A DNA stretch of 64,000 bases from Clavelina lepadiformis. Taxonomy: Eukaryota; Chordata; Ascidiacea; Aplousobranchia; Clavelinidae. Every line of letters starts with the position of its first letter. Position 1 is the first letter of the stretch. The stretch spans positions 7,008,501 through 7,072,500 of the forward strand of contig NC_135241.1 of the NCBI RefSeq assembly GCF_947623445.1, given 5' to 3'. Both the position numbers and the translations under genes were made by a program. Positions 36,986-48,723 of the stretch are shown piece by piece. The notes below the pieces were generated by a model. It ran no database searches. It was given only the letters and a program-made list of their open reading frames with translations, and was not told the origin of the DNA.

Positions 36986-39942
36986 TTATTTCTTTGGTCT
37001 GTTATTAAACGGTATTGATGATACTTTAAACGCCGAAGACAAGTAGGTCGGCAAACCATTTCGTCCCGAATTACTCAACAAATGTAGTTTTTCCTTCTGC
37101 ATTAAAATTTCTTGCATATGTTCATTCAAGCATTCGGTCGAATTGAAATTGGCGACATCGACGTTTTCGCTGAATTTGTGGTAATTGGTGATCGCTGGCG
37201 TCGAATGCGGTAAATTTGCAGAAGACAAAACTGCCGCTTGGTGACGCCCTCGCGCTTTGGATGGAATTGGACGGCTTGGAGATTGAGATGTAACTGAGCA
37301 AGCGGTACTACAAATATATAAAAAGTCGTAAAAGTAACGTAAAAGTCTTCAACGTTGTGATAGGTTATAACAATATGCTCTACTTGCATAAGTACGCAAA
37401 GTAAAATATGCAAAATAAAAAACAGCCTTGGTTTAAGAAAGAAACCGAAAATAGTGTGCTACGTAATATCCATTTAAATAAAAACGACGTAGCGTCGTAG
37501 CCTAATTAATTGCAATAACAATAAAGCATAACAAACAGTGCCAATAAACCACAACACACCAATATAGCTTCCCTAATAACAGCACCACCACTTTTGAGAT
37601 TTCGTAAATCTAAAAGTGTTTCAGTCAGCTAGATTTCAAAAATCACCGCTTACCGCCCTCACTATGCAGCCTATATGCGAAAAATGTCTGGTGGCAAAGG
37701 TAAAAGACGAACTGATGGTTTCCATGGCGTAACCAATCGTGGAAAACCAATTGTTGGCAAACTTCTTGGAAATGATCAAATGAGTAAGTATATATGCAAA
37801 CGATTATGTGCTAATGATTTGAAGAAGATTCAGAAGCATTTGAACGTACAAACGGCATATTCTCTTTCATGAGTCAAAAAGTAAAAAGAAAAAAGGATGT
37901 TAATTAGCCTACCTGGGCCGTCGAAGTTTTGGTTCGTTTTGCGAAGCCACCGCCACATTGGATTGCTGCATTCGTCTGGCTTTTTCCCGACAAGTGGCGC
38001 AAGGTTGCGCACGTACTTTACAGGATGTCTTCAATCGATATCTGTCATCCTTGGTTCGTTCACTCCACTCATACACGTAATACCGCGGCAGAGTGGGCCT
38101 CGAGCGGGGACGCCTCCCTCTTTTAGATAGACTTCCCGGATCGCCCGATCTGGACGATTCAGAAAAGCGTCTGTTGGCTTCAGAAGTGGGTCGAATACGG
38201 TTTTTAATACTAGCGAGCCAATTGTCATGCAACAACGTTAGATCGCCGTTTTTGCAAGCTTGCTCCAACACGCTATTGTCACCCTGGCTCATTTCAGACA
38301 CCCACGCCAGACGAGAGTTGACAGACGGCACGGAAGATCGACGACGAGGACTTTCTCTTGAGGTTGAAAATCCGCTCGCAGGCAAATCGCTGGATTTGTT
38401 TTCGTTTTGCATGGAACTGGAAGACAAATTTTTTCCGCTTGAAGTTTTCTGTTTTAGAGCAATTGAACGAATATGGGCTCTGTGATATTTAATAGCCAGC
38501 TCACGTTGTTCGGTCGAAGTCTGTAACTTATCCAGGTTGATTAAGCGTTCGATTAGGTTTTCTAAGCTTTTACGTTCTTCCAAAGCCTTTGCCCGGCGAG
38601 CTTTACAAGAATTAACCGAATGTCTCCGCTGCGAGTGTTTTCGGTCCGAACCCGAACAAAGTTCGGTCAGGTTAACCACACTTCTCCAGTTAACGTCGTA
38701 TGGTAGTTTTGAAAGCATTCGTATGTCATATTTTTCAAACTTCTTTGGAAACACGTCTGCAAACTCATACGCAGGGGTTTTATTGTCACTTTCTGACAAT
38801 TGGCAGTCGTAAGATGTTTCTTGCATATCATCACCAGGCTTGTCAGCGCCAGGATCGGAAGCCGCCACATTTGACCTGTTCTCGCGTTCATACAATTGTT
38901 TGTACTTTTCGATGCAGCTACGGCCGTGCTTTTCGCTTCCTTTAAAGCTAAGAGAATCATCGTCTTCCCCGTCAGAAGAAATTTCGTTTTCTGAAATGTC
39001 TGAATCTTCTAATGTCAGAGACCTGGACGTCGGCATCATTTTGCTTTCGATAGTTGCCATACATTTTTCGCTTATGCGGCAGCCGTTTAAAAGCATTTCT
39101 GGGGCTATTTTGTCATCAGCAAAACTTCCCAAAGCCAAATCCCCGGGAAATGATACCTCCGATGAATCGTCTTCCAAGTTTCGCGTCGAGAAACTTTGCG
39201 ATGTGTTCACATCATTGTCTATTTCTTCGTCAAAAGGGTCTTTTTCAGAACTTGATGAATAGGATATAGTTCCTTTTAGATTTGCGTGTTCGTCGTCGTA
39301 AGCCGCTACAGTGCTGTACTGAGAATAATCCGTATATTCTGAAGTTCTACGCGATCTCTCTGCGCGTTCCTGGACGGGTGGGTTTAACCCCTGAACACAG
39401 ATGGTTGCCAAGACAGGGTTGGAAAAGTTCAAAAGTTTATAAAACCTTGTATTTGGGACACTAACTGGCAAATTGTGACCGGTAATTCCGCTGGCGTAAG
39501 AGACATCCATTCGATTTTTAGGCGTTTGAGAAGCAGTGCTGGGCGATTCGCAACCTGAAGTTTTCACCTGTTCTGTTCGAGAATGTGATGTTACACAGGT
39601 TTTTAATCGTCTTCGCCATGTAGCAAGGGAAGTGGGTACTTCATTTTCCGTTACTTGAGCTTTGCCCAAAGAAGATTCCGTGAATAAGGTGTAAGGTGTC
39701 TCGTTGCAAGACTTCATACGAATAGGTGAAGATACCGACAGCTGAGGAACATTTTTTCCGTACTGTATGGGTTCACTTCGCGATCGAAGCGTTACACTCC
39801 TTGAGTTTACGCGCCGGCCTCCAGGGGATTGACGACGCTTTTGTATCGACGATTTCGTCATCTTCGCATAAGATGGTTTCGGCTCAAATGGGCTTTCCGT
39901 TTTGCGTAGACTTCCAGCAATGTTTTCGACATCTTTAACCAT
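36986..39942 (-). CDS. Large, mostly disordered protein of unknown family (2 coding exons, 783 aa)
   Basis: Exons in transcript order: 39942-37913 (676 codons plus 2 nt) and 37307-36986; the gtaggc donor and ttgtag acceptor join in phase and end at TAA. The long exon is rich in Ser, Arg, Lys, Asp and Glu, with few hydrophobic stretches. Visible segments: a basic N terminus (KSSIQKRRQSPGGRR), an acidic Ser-rich stretch at about 310-327, a more ordered-looking segment FEKYDIRMLSKLPYDVNW at about 402-420 that may be the conserved core, a charged helix with coiled-coil character at about 450-495 (KALEERKSLENLIERL), and a very basic region after 600. No domain is recognised. A ttttcag acceptor seven bases before the ATG shows that at least one more 5' exon exists. 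A nuclear or cytoskeletal scaffold would fit the composition, but that is speculation. Confidence 0.8.
37675..37793 (+). other. Possible orphan + strand exon inside an intron of the minus-strand gene
   Basis: An open frame begins ATGCGAAAAATG and encodes a Gly/Lys-rich segment (MSGGKGKRRTDGFHGVTNRG), ending at a consensus donor (atga|gtaagt). I found no following exon that would complete a gene. It may be a first exon of a nested gene, a relic or chance. Confidence 0.25.
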
Positions 39943-39949
39943 GGGCCTT

Positions 39950-41371
39950 CTGAAAACATAATTGTCAAAATTTTAATTACAGTTATGAAATTACAATTGC
40001 GATGATTCCCCAAACATGTCAAAGCTGTGGAAATTTTTTTTACCATAAATAGTCTACAGTGTGGCAAGTCAAGTAAATGCTTTCGTTAGAACGACAAACT
40101 TTACACCCGTTATAGGAGGCCACGTACGAAATAATGATGGTTTTACATAGGCAAAAACGTTAAAATTCTCCGACAAGCAAAATAAGTAGCATTAGACTTA
40201 CAAGGAAAGTGTTTGTAAAACTCGTAAGAACCTGTGTTCAAAGAAACCAGACGTAAGCTGGTAACCGAGACGCAGCTATAAGTTCGTATTTTATCGAGCT
40301 CAGATACACTAAACCTTTAGAGCGCATAAAACAGCTTACAATCGCATCCATGTGACGGCAATAATTACTTATTAGCATAATTAATCAGTGTGGGCGTGTC
40401 TTGTGAAGTATCGAAACGCTTTTGGGCTACATTCTTTTGGTCGCGCAGCTGTTGTGCTGGAGAGTATTTTATTAAAGGTGCTTAATGTTCAACTACAATA
40501 GACGTGCGTTATTTTTGCTGAAGTGTGTTTAGAAGCACCTATAAGTGTGTATTATGTTATAAAATAGTCAAGTGCGCGCTAAACACGTTCGTTTTGAGTT
40601 CCTGATTACGAGTGCACCTCGTATGTATTTTTTATTTTGGTAGGTTGCTAAGAGAAAGAGTGCACCGATAAGCACATTTACGTGCCTTTTTCCAAATCGT
40701 CACTACAAAGTTTTACAACATATCTCTCCTGCGTTCGAAACGATATAGCCCTTCGCTATTTCAGTATTTTTCGTTTATCCTGGATGTAAATAACATCACT
40801 ATGTTTCTTTTAAACAATAAATTGGTGATTTCGAAAAAGTCATTGTCATCCGAATAGTTAGTCGACAGTTTAAATCCCTGGGTTGAAGGTAAATATACGC
40901 TGTTAATCCCACGTCACATAAATCGTTACCTCAAGTTCCATCAGAGAGTTTTCAAAATAATTAAACGAGAGAATGTTTACTTTTTCAGTCACAACAAACT
41001 AGTCTCAGTACGTTAGAAAACGTCTCGTAATTTCAGAATCGAATATTGTTTGATTCGGCTGCAAAATTTTGAGCCGAATCAAAGAGTTTACGCAATCTTC
41101 ATTTAACCTGTCCGTAAAGTTTTCGCCCAGACAGTAGACGAAGGTTATTCTTACGACCACCTCGTTTTCAAACAAGTTTAGCCCGATAATTTTTCAAAAC
41201 GTGCTAAAATCTAATTTGGTGGGAAGGAGGTATAGTTAAGCTCTTTTCTCAAAGCTAACTTTAAACGATATATATGTTCCTTAGAAAAAAAAACGCCATA
41301 AAGAATGTAAAAGCATTAACCACATGCAGCTTTAAATATCAACTACATATAACTTACATAAGAGGATACTT
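39950..41371. other. Upstream region of the 783-aa gene
   Basis: Expected to hold its non-coding first exon(s) and promoter. No feature can be placed with confidence. Confidence 0.4.
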
Positions 41372-42609
41372 TTAATCAAAGAAGTAAACAACACATACTT
41401 GGGCGAGTAATTGCCCTGTGCAGATGCTACGGGATGCCAACTTTGCCGATAAATGGTTGTTAGCAAGTGCTGCGGCGGTGAAATTGCAGTGGTAGCCAAA
41501 CTTGACATTTTGCATATCTGTTTTGCAAACCTTTCTCAAATTACTACAACCCGTAAATTTGAATAGCGTTGGCATAGCCTGAAAAAAGAATAAAAAACTT
41601 GCATTGAATGAATGACCAACCATTTGCTGGCACAGCTCAATTGTCTCTTGTATGAAATCTCTTAAGCACAGTTTTGCAATTTCTTTATTTCCTGCATGAA
41701 AGTGAATAATTCGCCGTTATAGTAAATCATGTACAAGCTTTTGTAAAATTAGGCTATTAGAATAGAAAACAAGGTGCGCAAAAAGTTGGTTCTATAGCTA
41801 CCAAGGATATAATTGAAGTGAAATTTCAGTTGAAAAATGCATGTTGGTTAAGTTTAGGTTACTATATACAGTAGGACCGTTCATAGAAGTAAATAAAAAA
41901 ACGTAAACTATCCGTTCAAGTTCAATTTTTTTCTGGTGAACTTTTAACAGTATCTTTCGCATTCTACACTCAACTTCATAATATTGAACGACTATACGGA
42001 CACTATTCTCTTCATTTTCTGATAGCAAGCATTTACTGCGTCCGTTTCTAACTATCAACTCAGAATCTGAAGTAAAGTTTTCCCACGGTCGTTCCATGTG
42101 CACTATAGGCAAACCTCAAAGTCGACAAAAACAGATATCTTTGAAAAGCAAATTACAGTAGGATGGATACAGTCCTTACCCTGGCACAGGCGTAAACATC
42201 AGTCAGACTTTTGTTTGATTTAGAGCTTATCGATCGCATGCTCTTTCCATTAGAAGTGCCACTGACTTTTACTTTGCGCAACGTCAAGCCAGACAAGTTC
42301 ACTTGACTCCTCACAATCAAGCACAGTGTTTTAGCTCTAGCGTGCTGTTGATTGGCCACTTGTCTACACGTTAGCTTCGGTAGAGTTTCTCTTAGCACTT
42401 GAACTTGCAATCTCTGTCCAACTACCTCTTTTCCACATGTGACGTAAGTACACTAATGATTTTACAAAGAGGGTTTAGTGACGCATCCTGATGGTGGTGT
42501 TTATTTGAAAATGTACAGCTGTCAAAACTGCTGTGATGTTTTTGCCAAGTTTTCAGTAGGTTGGAGCAACTCTTTGCAAAACGACTTGAACACTTACCAG
42601 TGCAGCCAT
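41372..42609 (-). CDS. Tentative small cysteine-containing protein (3 exons, about 163 aa)
   Basis: Two exons look real: 42452-42180 (91 codons, acceptor cattag, donor gtaagg) and 41578-41372, both phase 0. They encode stretches with spaced Cys (VTCGKEVVGQ, KLTCRQV, FTGCSNLRKVC, YHCNFTAA). A phase-0 micro-start exon 42609-42598 (Met-Ala-Ala-Leu then gtaagt) could supply the ATG. The last exon may end at the TAA at 41372 or continue through a gtatgt donor at 41398 to a downstream exon I cannot find. There is no signal peptide in this model, which is odd for a Cys-rich product, so the 5' end may be wrong. The family is not recognised. Confidence 0.35.
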
Positions 42610-44220
42610 AAAGCTGCCTTTTATTTCGTGAGTAAATCCGCAAAAATCGAACCCTTTCCAAAATTTATTGGCACATATCACCGACTAAACTTAAACATCA
42701 CAATTTGACTTCTGTCATTCAGCTGTACTGAAAATTAATATTAGGACACACGCCTGTTTTGTTTTGCCTTTACCGACAATTTTAAGTCTCAAATTACAAA
42801 CCGGGAATCGATACAAACAGTTCCATTCAGTTTGCTTGAATCTTCTTTGAATTATTTTATATACTAATGTTCGGTGTTATGTAAGGCACCTTCGAATTAA
42901 AAACCCGTTCAAGACAACACAAAGCATAATATGGGCGGCCTAATTGAACCTCATCTCTCACGAGTCTCGCGTAGTAATCTGTAGGGCAGAGAGTAATTGT
43001 CAAGTAAATGAATGACAAAGTTCCCACTTGGTTTATACCAACAAACTTAAAGTTACCTGGATACGGCGCTAAAAGTTTAAAGTTTAACTTTGCTGTTTTC
43101 TGTAAATAGCTTTCACAAGATTGTCACAATTCTGGACTAACTGATTTGTTGAAAATCTTTCTTATCAACTTGAAACTTATTCAAGGATCAGAACAATTTA
43201 CTTTCCCTGAGAAATTATGTTATTTGCTTACTTATGTTATTTACAATCAGCTAATTCAGAATACTTACTGTAGCTGTAACATTTTGCCTGAACACAAAAC
43301 AACCTGTGGTATGCCACAAAATGTTTTTTTCTGTGAAATACAGAAGAATATGCAAAATGTGTATTAGTTGCTAAGTACTGACCATGACTCATCCGTGCTA
43401 AGCGAAGTTTTACAGTCATAGAACAAGCCATTAAAGTGAAATAAGTTGACGGTCGATGTATTTCTAAGTCGCCATCCGTCGTTATAATCTTTCTGAAATG
43501 TTTCGGCACAATTTCACACGATCGACTGTGAACAATTTTCAAATTCTTCATTTAACAATTGTATTAAATATCGATTAGTGTCATATCGACCGTGATGGTT
43601 AAGTAACCTCTCAGATAAATAGGATTTAACAAAAAAGCGATAGCTAAGTACACATGCTTATTCGACATTCCTAATATCAAAGAAACAGAAGTGTAGTAGA
43701 AAAAAACGATGGTCACAAGATCTCTTGTTGTTTGTAGCAAGACATTTGTAATTTGGCTTAGGCGTATTACATTTTTGCCACAAAGATTCCTACATAAAGG
43801 CGTCTTGTTTGACAGTAGACTCTCACCAAACAAAAAGCGCTTCTTTTCGCCTGCCTGATACTGACAACGGATGACGTCAATACAATTTACAGCACTGTTT
43901 CTTCGTGTGAGTTCTAATAAAACGACCATTAATAAGGTATTCAAACAAAATAAACTTGGCTAACAGTGCCCGACATGGTTGTATATCTTTCTTAACCCAG
44001 TGTCATAAATATGTTTAAGTTGTAAGTTTTAATCCAATAACCTTCTTATTGTGATAAAAAAAACAGCATAAGTGATCAATATTCTGGCTGAATTTAATTT
44101 TCAACTTTGTGTTTAACAAAATACATGATATAGGTGCTCTTGCAGCTAATTATTTACGTACAATACTTATTTTTGCAACTCGATGTGACCATTTTCTAGA
44201 TTACACTGCATCTATAAACT
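42610..44220. other. Interval with two unassigned minus-strand frames
   Basis: Minus-strand open frames at 43564-43944 and 43237-43551 are longer than chance average here but lack domains and convincing splice partners. Nothing else is recognised. Confidence 0.4.
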
Positions 44221-44224
44221 AATC

Positions 44225-45110
44225 TTCTACGCCAGGAGTGTGTGCTGTCACCTCTCCTTTTCATATGATGCAATGTCTGCGTGATTAAAAGTCTAGTGAT
44301 TAAATGTCTGTACACCCATAGTTTACATGAACTGTGTATACAAGCACAGACATGGCGAAGAGTGTGTCATGGTTAGAAGCAGCAGGATCAGTCATTTGCT
44401 GTTTGCATATGACCCATATATTTCTTCTGGCTTCTTCCGAAGCTGATGGTCAACATGCACTCGATCGTTTTGCAACTGTTTGCAATGACTCTGGAATGAA
44501 AATAACCATAACGGAGGTATTCTGCCTCTCAAGAAACTATGATCAGTACTTACTACTGAAACAGGTAAGAAAGCTCAAGTAAGTGAGACTGCAATTAAAG
44601 AGTGGTGGAAGGCAAACACTGAATCAGACACCCGGATTGGTAAAGCAAGTGCAGTCATGCGTGAGTTTCAACGTTCGGTTGTCATGAAGAGAGTAGAGCT
44701 CTCTAAGACTGCAAACCTGTCAATTTTTAATGCAATTTTTCTTCCAATCTCATCTATGGTCATAAATCTTGGATGATGACTGAAAAATTGTGCTCACGAG
44801 TGCAGACTTGATAAATGGGATTTTTAAGACGGTTTATGGTGTAACGCTACTATAGATCAAATTCGTTGCACAGAAATCCGTAAATCTCTAAAGGCTTAGC
44901 TCTTACTTATTCAAACTGAGGGATCCCCACTACGATGGTATGGTCATGTCACCAGAATACCTGAGGAAAAGCTTGAAAACCAAGTCATGCTTGCAACACC
45001 AATTAGTAAAAGACCAGCGGGTCGCCTTAGAACTAGGTGGTAGAATTACATCACTGAGGTGGATAGTTCAAGTTCTCAACCAGTGAGTCACAGAGATACT
45101 TGAAAACTTG
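44225..45110 (+). mobile_element. Decayed LINE reverse-transcriptase fragment
   Basis: Across frames and stops the order of a non-LTR reverse transcriptase C-terminal half is readable: RQECVLSPLLF (near 44231), then EECVMV...RISHLLFAYD where the catalytic FADD should be, LLASSEADGQHALDRFAT, GMKIT, EVFCLSRN, RIGKASAVMREFQRSVV (near 44630), WMMTEK, EIRKSL, LRWYGHVTRIPEEKL (near 44940) and RLRTRW. Frameshifts and stop codons interrupt it, and one catalytic Asp of FADD is Tyr. It is a 5'-truncated, inactive copy of the family whose C terminus carries the RWYGHV-R-RPRTRW signature. Confidence 0.88.
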
Positions 45111-45242
45111 CTAGATTTGTTGAAAAAATTAGTTTATTTGTGTCACAATATCTAATTTTACGGAAAAAATAGGGAAAGGGCCGGAAATTCGATTCGAATT
45201 AGAATGAAAGTGTTTGGTTGTGCGGAAAAAGCATTCTTTGCA

Positions 45243-45305
45243 CAGTCAACCCTTGATTTAACGGATCTCGGTTTAACGGACTTCGGATTTAACGGATTCG
45301 CGATT
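45243..45305. repeat. Tandem TTTAACGGA motif, likely DNA-transposon end
   Basis: After cagtcaaccctt come three near-identical units of 15-16 bp (gatttaacggatctcg, gtttaacggacttcg, gatttaacggattcg). The arrangement resembles pogo/Tigger-type terminal repeats. No opposite end was located. Confidence 0.45.
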
Positions 45306-46934
45306 TGAACTATCAGTTTCCTTTAAAACTTGAAAAAAATTTTTGGAAACAAGCACGACCGTTTGTATGTGTGTCGTGCACGCATACAGCATGTGGAACT
45401 ATGGAAAGTAAAAGTTGGTAAATTTACTAGTGAGCCATTCCATTATAATTTATAACCAATTTAAAAAGCCTTCATATTAAACACAAGGGTCAATTGACCC
45501 CTTTGGTAATTCTCGAAGTAAAAAATTCTGGTAGTTCTAGGGTTAAGCAGAACTTTGACAAGTGACCCACGGAATATTTTCAGAACAAAAGTGGGCCATG
45601 ATTATAAAAACGTTAAGAACCCCTGCTTTAGGTGAACTGACAGACACGGAAAATGGCGAACTGTTTCGGGAGCTCCTAGAGCTGCTGAGAGATAGAGAGA
45701 AAGAGAAGTTGTTTTAAGGCAAGTGTTTCTCAACTCATGGGAGCTCTAAAATTTGGGAACCACCAGCTGCAGTCTGGTTAGCCACCCCCAAAATCTATCA
45801 ATGCCTTTACCTGAAAAGCGTTTAAGTTTATGGTTTCATAACGTTTTTGGTCACAGCGCCAACGACGGGTTTGGAATCAACTATTTTGTTCACTTAAAAT
45901 GCTATCCTACTATAGGACTATAAAGAGAAGAAAAAGGTAAACGAATAGAAATGACAATATATAATACTTACTGTAATTATACAGGAAATGCCAGACATAT
46001 TGGAAACAGTTGCTACACGCGAAAAGTCATTGAAACATCTATTTAACTCGAATTTCAGGTAGGCCTAAGTAAGATAGGAAATAAAGTTATAGATTCGAAT
46101 CCAATTATCGTATATTTTTCCCAATCCTATGTAGAAATCGCTTTTAATTCATTACTAATTGTTAAATTTCATTGGCACACAAAGTGGTTTTTTGTCGGTT
46201 TTTATTCCACATTGTAAAACTTAGCGCTGGCTGCACTCACGTCCAATTGATAATTGTCTCAATGGATACTTGAACCGCAATACTGTAACTTTGAAAGTAA
46301 ATCTGTAAATTTTAAAGGTGAAAAAAGCAATGCTGAAGGAAGAGTTTCTTAACCCTATCCAAACCGGGCTCGCGACTTTACTATTTTAACTAGGTGTGGC
46401 CGACACTGCACACACATTTTCAATCGTTAATTACTCAAAAACTATACGTCGTAAACTGATCGGATTTTTACAGGTTAATAGCTAAAACATCTGGCTTCCT
46501 GTATACATCATAATTGTAAAACTAAAGAAAGTGAATTTAGTTTAAAGTAAGTATAAGGCTATTCGTAAAAGTGATACATTTCTAGAAATGTTTCTTGTTA
46601 CGCCGTGCCCCCGCTGTGCGGAAAATCAGCTGACCGCGAGAAGAGAACGCAAGAGAATAGTTATTCGAGTTATAGTGGATATATAACTTTAAACTTGAAC
46701 TGTTAAAAATTCTTTCCTGTACTACAACATGCTGTAGGCTGGAATTATCCGCTCGGAATATTTGTGCATCGCGTTACTTCTAACTACACCACAGCATGAA
46801 TTGCCAATAGTGAAAATGATAGATCATAAATATTGTTCATTTTGAAGGAAGTGTAGCGGAGATGGTCCTCAATGGTATTTGCATATAGTTACAATCAAAA
46901 AGATGTGGTCAGCTCACATATCGAAGATTGTGAA
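45306..46934. other. Repeat-derived non-coding stretch
   Basis: Contains hAT-like end fragments (ttaagaacccctg near 45613; aagtgtttctcaact near 45722) without matched partners. No gene is seen. Confidence 0.4.
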
Positions 46935-47103
46935 TACCGTATTTTCTTGAATAGAAACCGCCCTTGAATAGAAACCGCCCTTGAATAGAAACCGCACGAT
47001 TTGATTAAAAATAAACAATAGAAGCCGCCCTCGAATAGAAGCCGCACAAAACGTTCAAAAATAAAAAATAGTAGCCGCGGTTTCTATTCAAGAAAATACG
47101 GTA
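46935..47103. mobile_element. 169-bp MITE with perfect 27-bp inverted ends
   Basis: The left end (46935-46961, starting TACCGTATTTTCTTG) and right end (47077-47103) are exact reverse complements over 27 bp. The outermost TA on each side suggests a TA target duplication, as in Tc1/mariner-like MITEs. The left end runs into three tandem 17-bp units (CTTGAATAGAAACCGCC), and the motif GAATAGAAGCCGC recurs in the body. There is no coding capacity. Confidence 0.92.
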
Positions 47104-48723
47104 GTCGTGCGTTTAGGAAATTATATTTTCAAAGTAACTCCTGGTTTGTCGTGCCAATTAAAGTTGTTAAAACAAGTGGGTCGCTGCATGGACTTTCGAT
47201 ATTGGTATATATTGATATCAGGTACATAATATGATTTATAGGCTTTATATCCTCAATGTTGAACATATAAGTCGATATTTATTTGTGGTAGACATACTGA
47301 TATTAGCACTCGTAATGTATAGGAACTAATGCGGAGGCTTTTAATTTTGCACGCATGACAGACATATAAAACTGAAAGACTTTGACCCAGATAAAATGCA
47401 CGAGCCATTTCTAAGGAAGTGACTATCTCACCGGCACTTTACAGTATTTGAGGCACGCATACGCAGTGTGATTAGCAGGTAGAAGGTTTAACTAGAAGTA
47501 TAGGCCATTTCTATATTGGTCGGTTTAATGTTTTAAACGTCGTCGCAGCTTGCATTTTTGCGTTGCATTTCAGCGGCTCAATTTTCGAGCAAGCCGAGCA
47601 AGTCTTTGAAACATTTATTAAAAAGAATGAAAAAGTAGCCCACAGTTTATTGGGAATTAACTGAAACTATATGGTTATGGAAATTTGACTAATTATTCGA
47701 TTTAACTTATTTACATAAAATTCAGCAAAGTTTTTCAGATTTACCAAGCAGCTGTTGTTTTTTTGAGAAATATATATTTCGCCCTACAAGGCATCTATAG
47801 TTTTTATTGAATAGAAGCGATTTATTTGTATCCAAATACAACAAAGACTGAAAATTTAAATTCAATTGCTTAAAATTACATGTGGAGTTGTTTGATTACT
47901 TATTCGATAAATTGTCGGAAAACGTTGTATCCAGAACCTTGGTAAGAACTGTAGTGAGTAAGCCAGGTTGATGTTTCGCCTTTTACCTTTACGTTCATCC
48001 GGTTAACCTTGATTGTGTGCAGGGCAAGTAAGTTACAGGATAATAAGCTAATAGGTTACCAATTAGCTTAAATCTAAATATCCTCTACCAACTAAATACC
48101 GATAAACTAAGCTGATATTGCATGTAAAAAGATCTTATATATAGTACACCAAGAACCCCCGTTTCGTTAAACTAAAATTCCTCTTTGGCGGTCAGTGAAG
48201 AGAAACATGCCTACGTGGGCCATGTAACATGGCTCCTGGGAGGAAACAAAAAACAAAAAAAACAAAAAACAAAAAACAAAAAACGACAGACAAAGAAGTA
48301 GACTAAAGATATGAGAAAAAAGTAGAAATTTAAAATCATGTACCAAATCCGCTGTTGAAAAAGGATACCGATATCATATGACACGCATATGATACCGGCA
48401 ACTATAGCCTACTATACCGCATTCTGGCTACGCAAACATAAGGTGCATTAAAACTTTATGAAAGCAATTTAAAACGCAAAGAAGACATCCCAAAAACTGG
48501 ATTTTTAAATAAAGCAGTGTGGCATAAGCCTACAGTTATAAACCATTTATATAAGTTATAGTATTGGTTTTAACAGACCAATAGGAGAGTGCCAAAATAA
48601 AAGTGACCTGAAACTTATTTTTTGCATTATTTCTTTTGTTCTACCATAGCCTATCTCTCTCTCTATATATACATAGGCTATATATACATAAATTATATAT
48701 ACAGTACAATCATAAAGATTATA
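47104..48723. other. Non-coding stretch between two MITEs
   Basis: No gene seen. A poly-purine simple repeat is listed separately. Confidence 0.45.
48245..48284. repeat. (CAAAAAA)n microsatellite
   Basis: About five units of C followed by six to eight A. Confidence 0.85.

Noticed and set aside
38093..38485. 130-codon and 140-codon plus-strand frames (also 38840-39262)
   Set aside because: Antisense shadows of the 2-kb exon of the 783-aa protein; the minus-strand reading is far longer and spliced.
43146..43367. 73-codon plus-strand frame
   Set aside because: Random-looking composition and overlapped by a longer minus frame; no evidence.
43237..43944. Two adjacent minus-strand frames of 104 and 126 codons
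   Set aside because: No domain, no convincing splice partner, and codon content like the surrounding AT-rich DNA. They could be exons of an unseen gene, but support is too weak.
46935..47103. CRISPR-like reading of the short 17-bp repeats
   Set aside because: Only three direct units without spacers, inside a terminal-inverted-repeat MITE in a eukaryotic genome.
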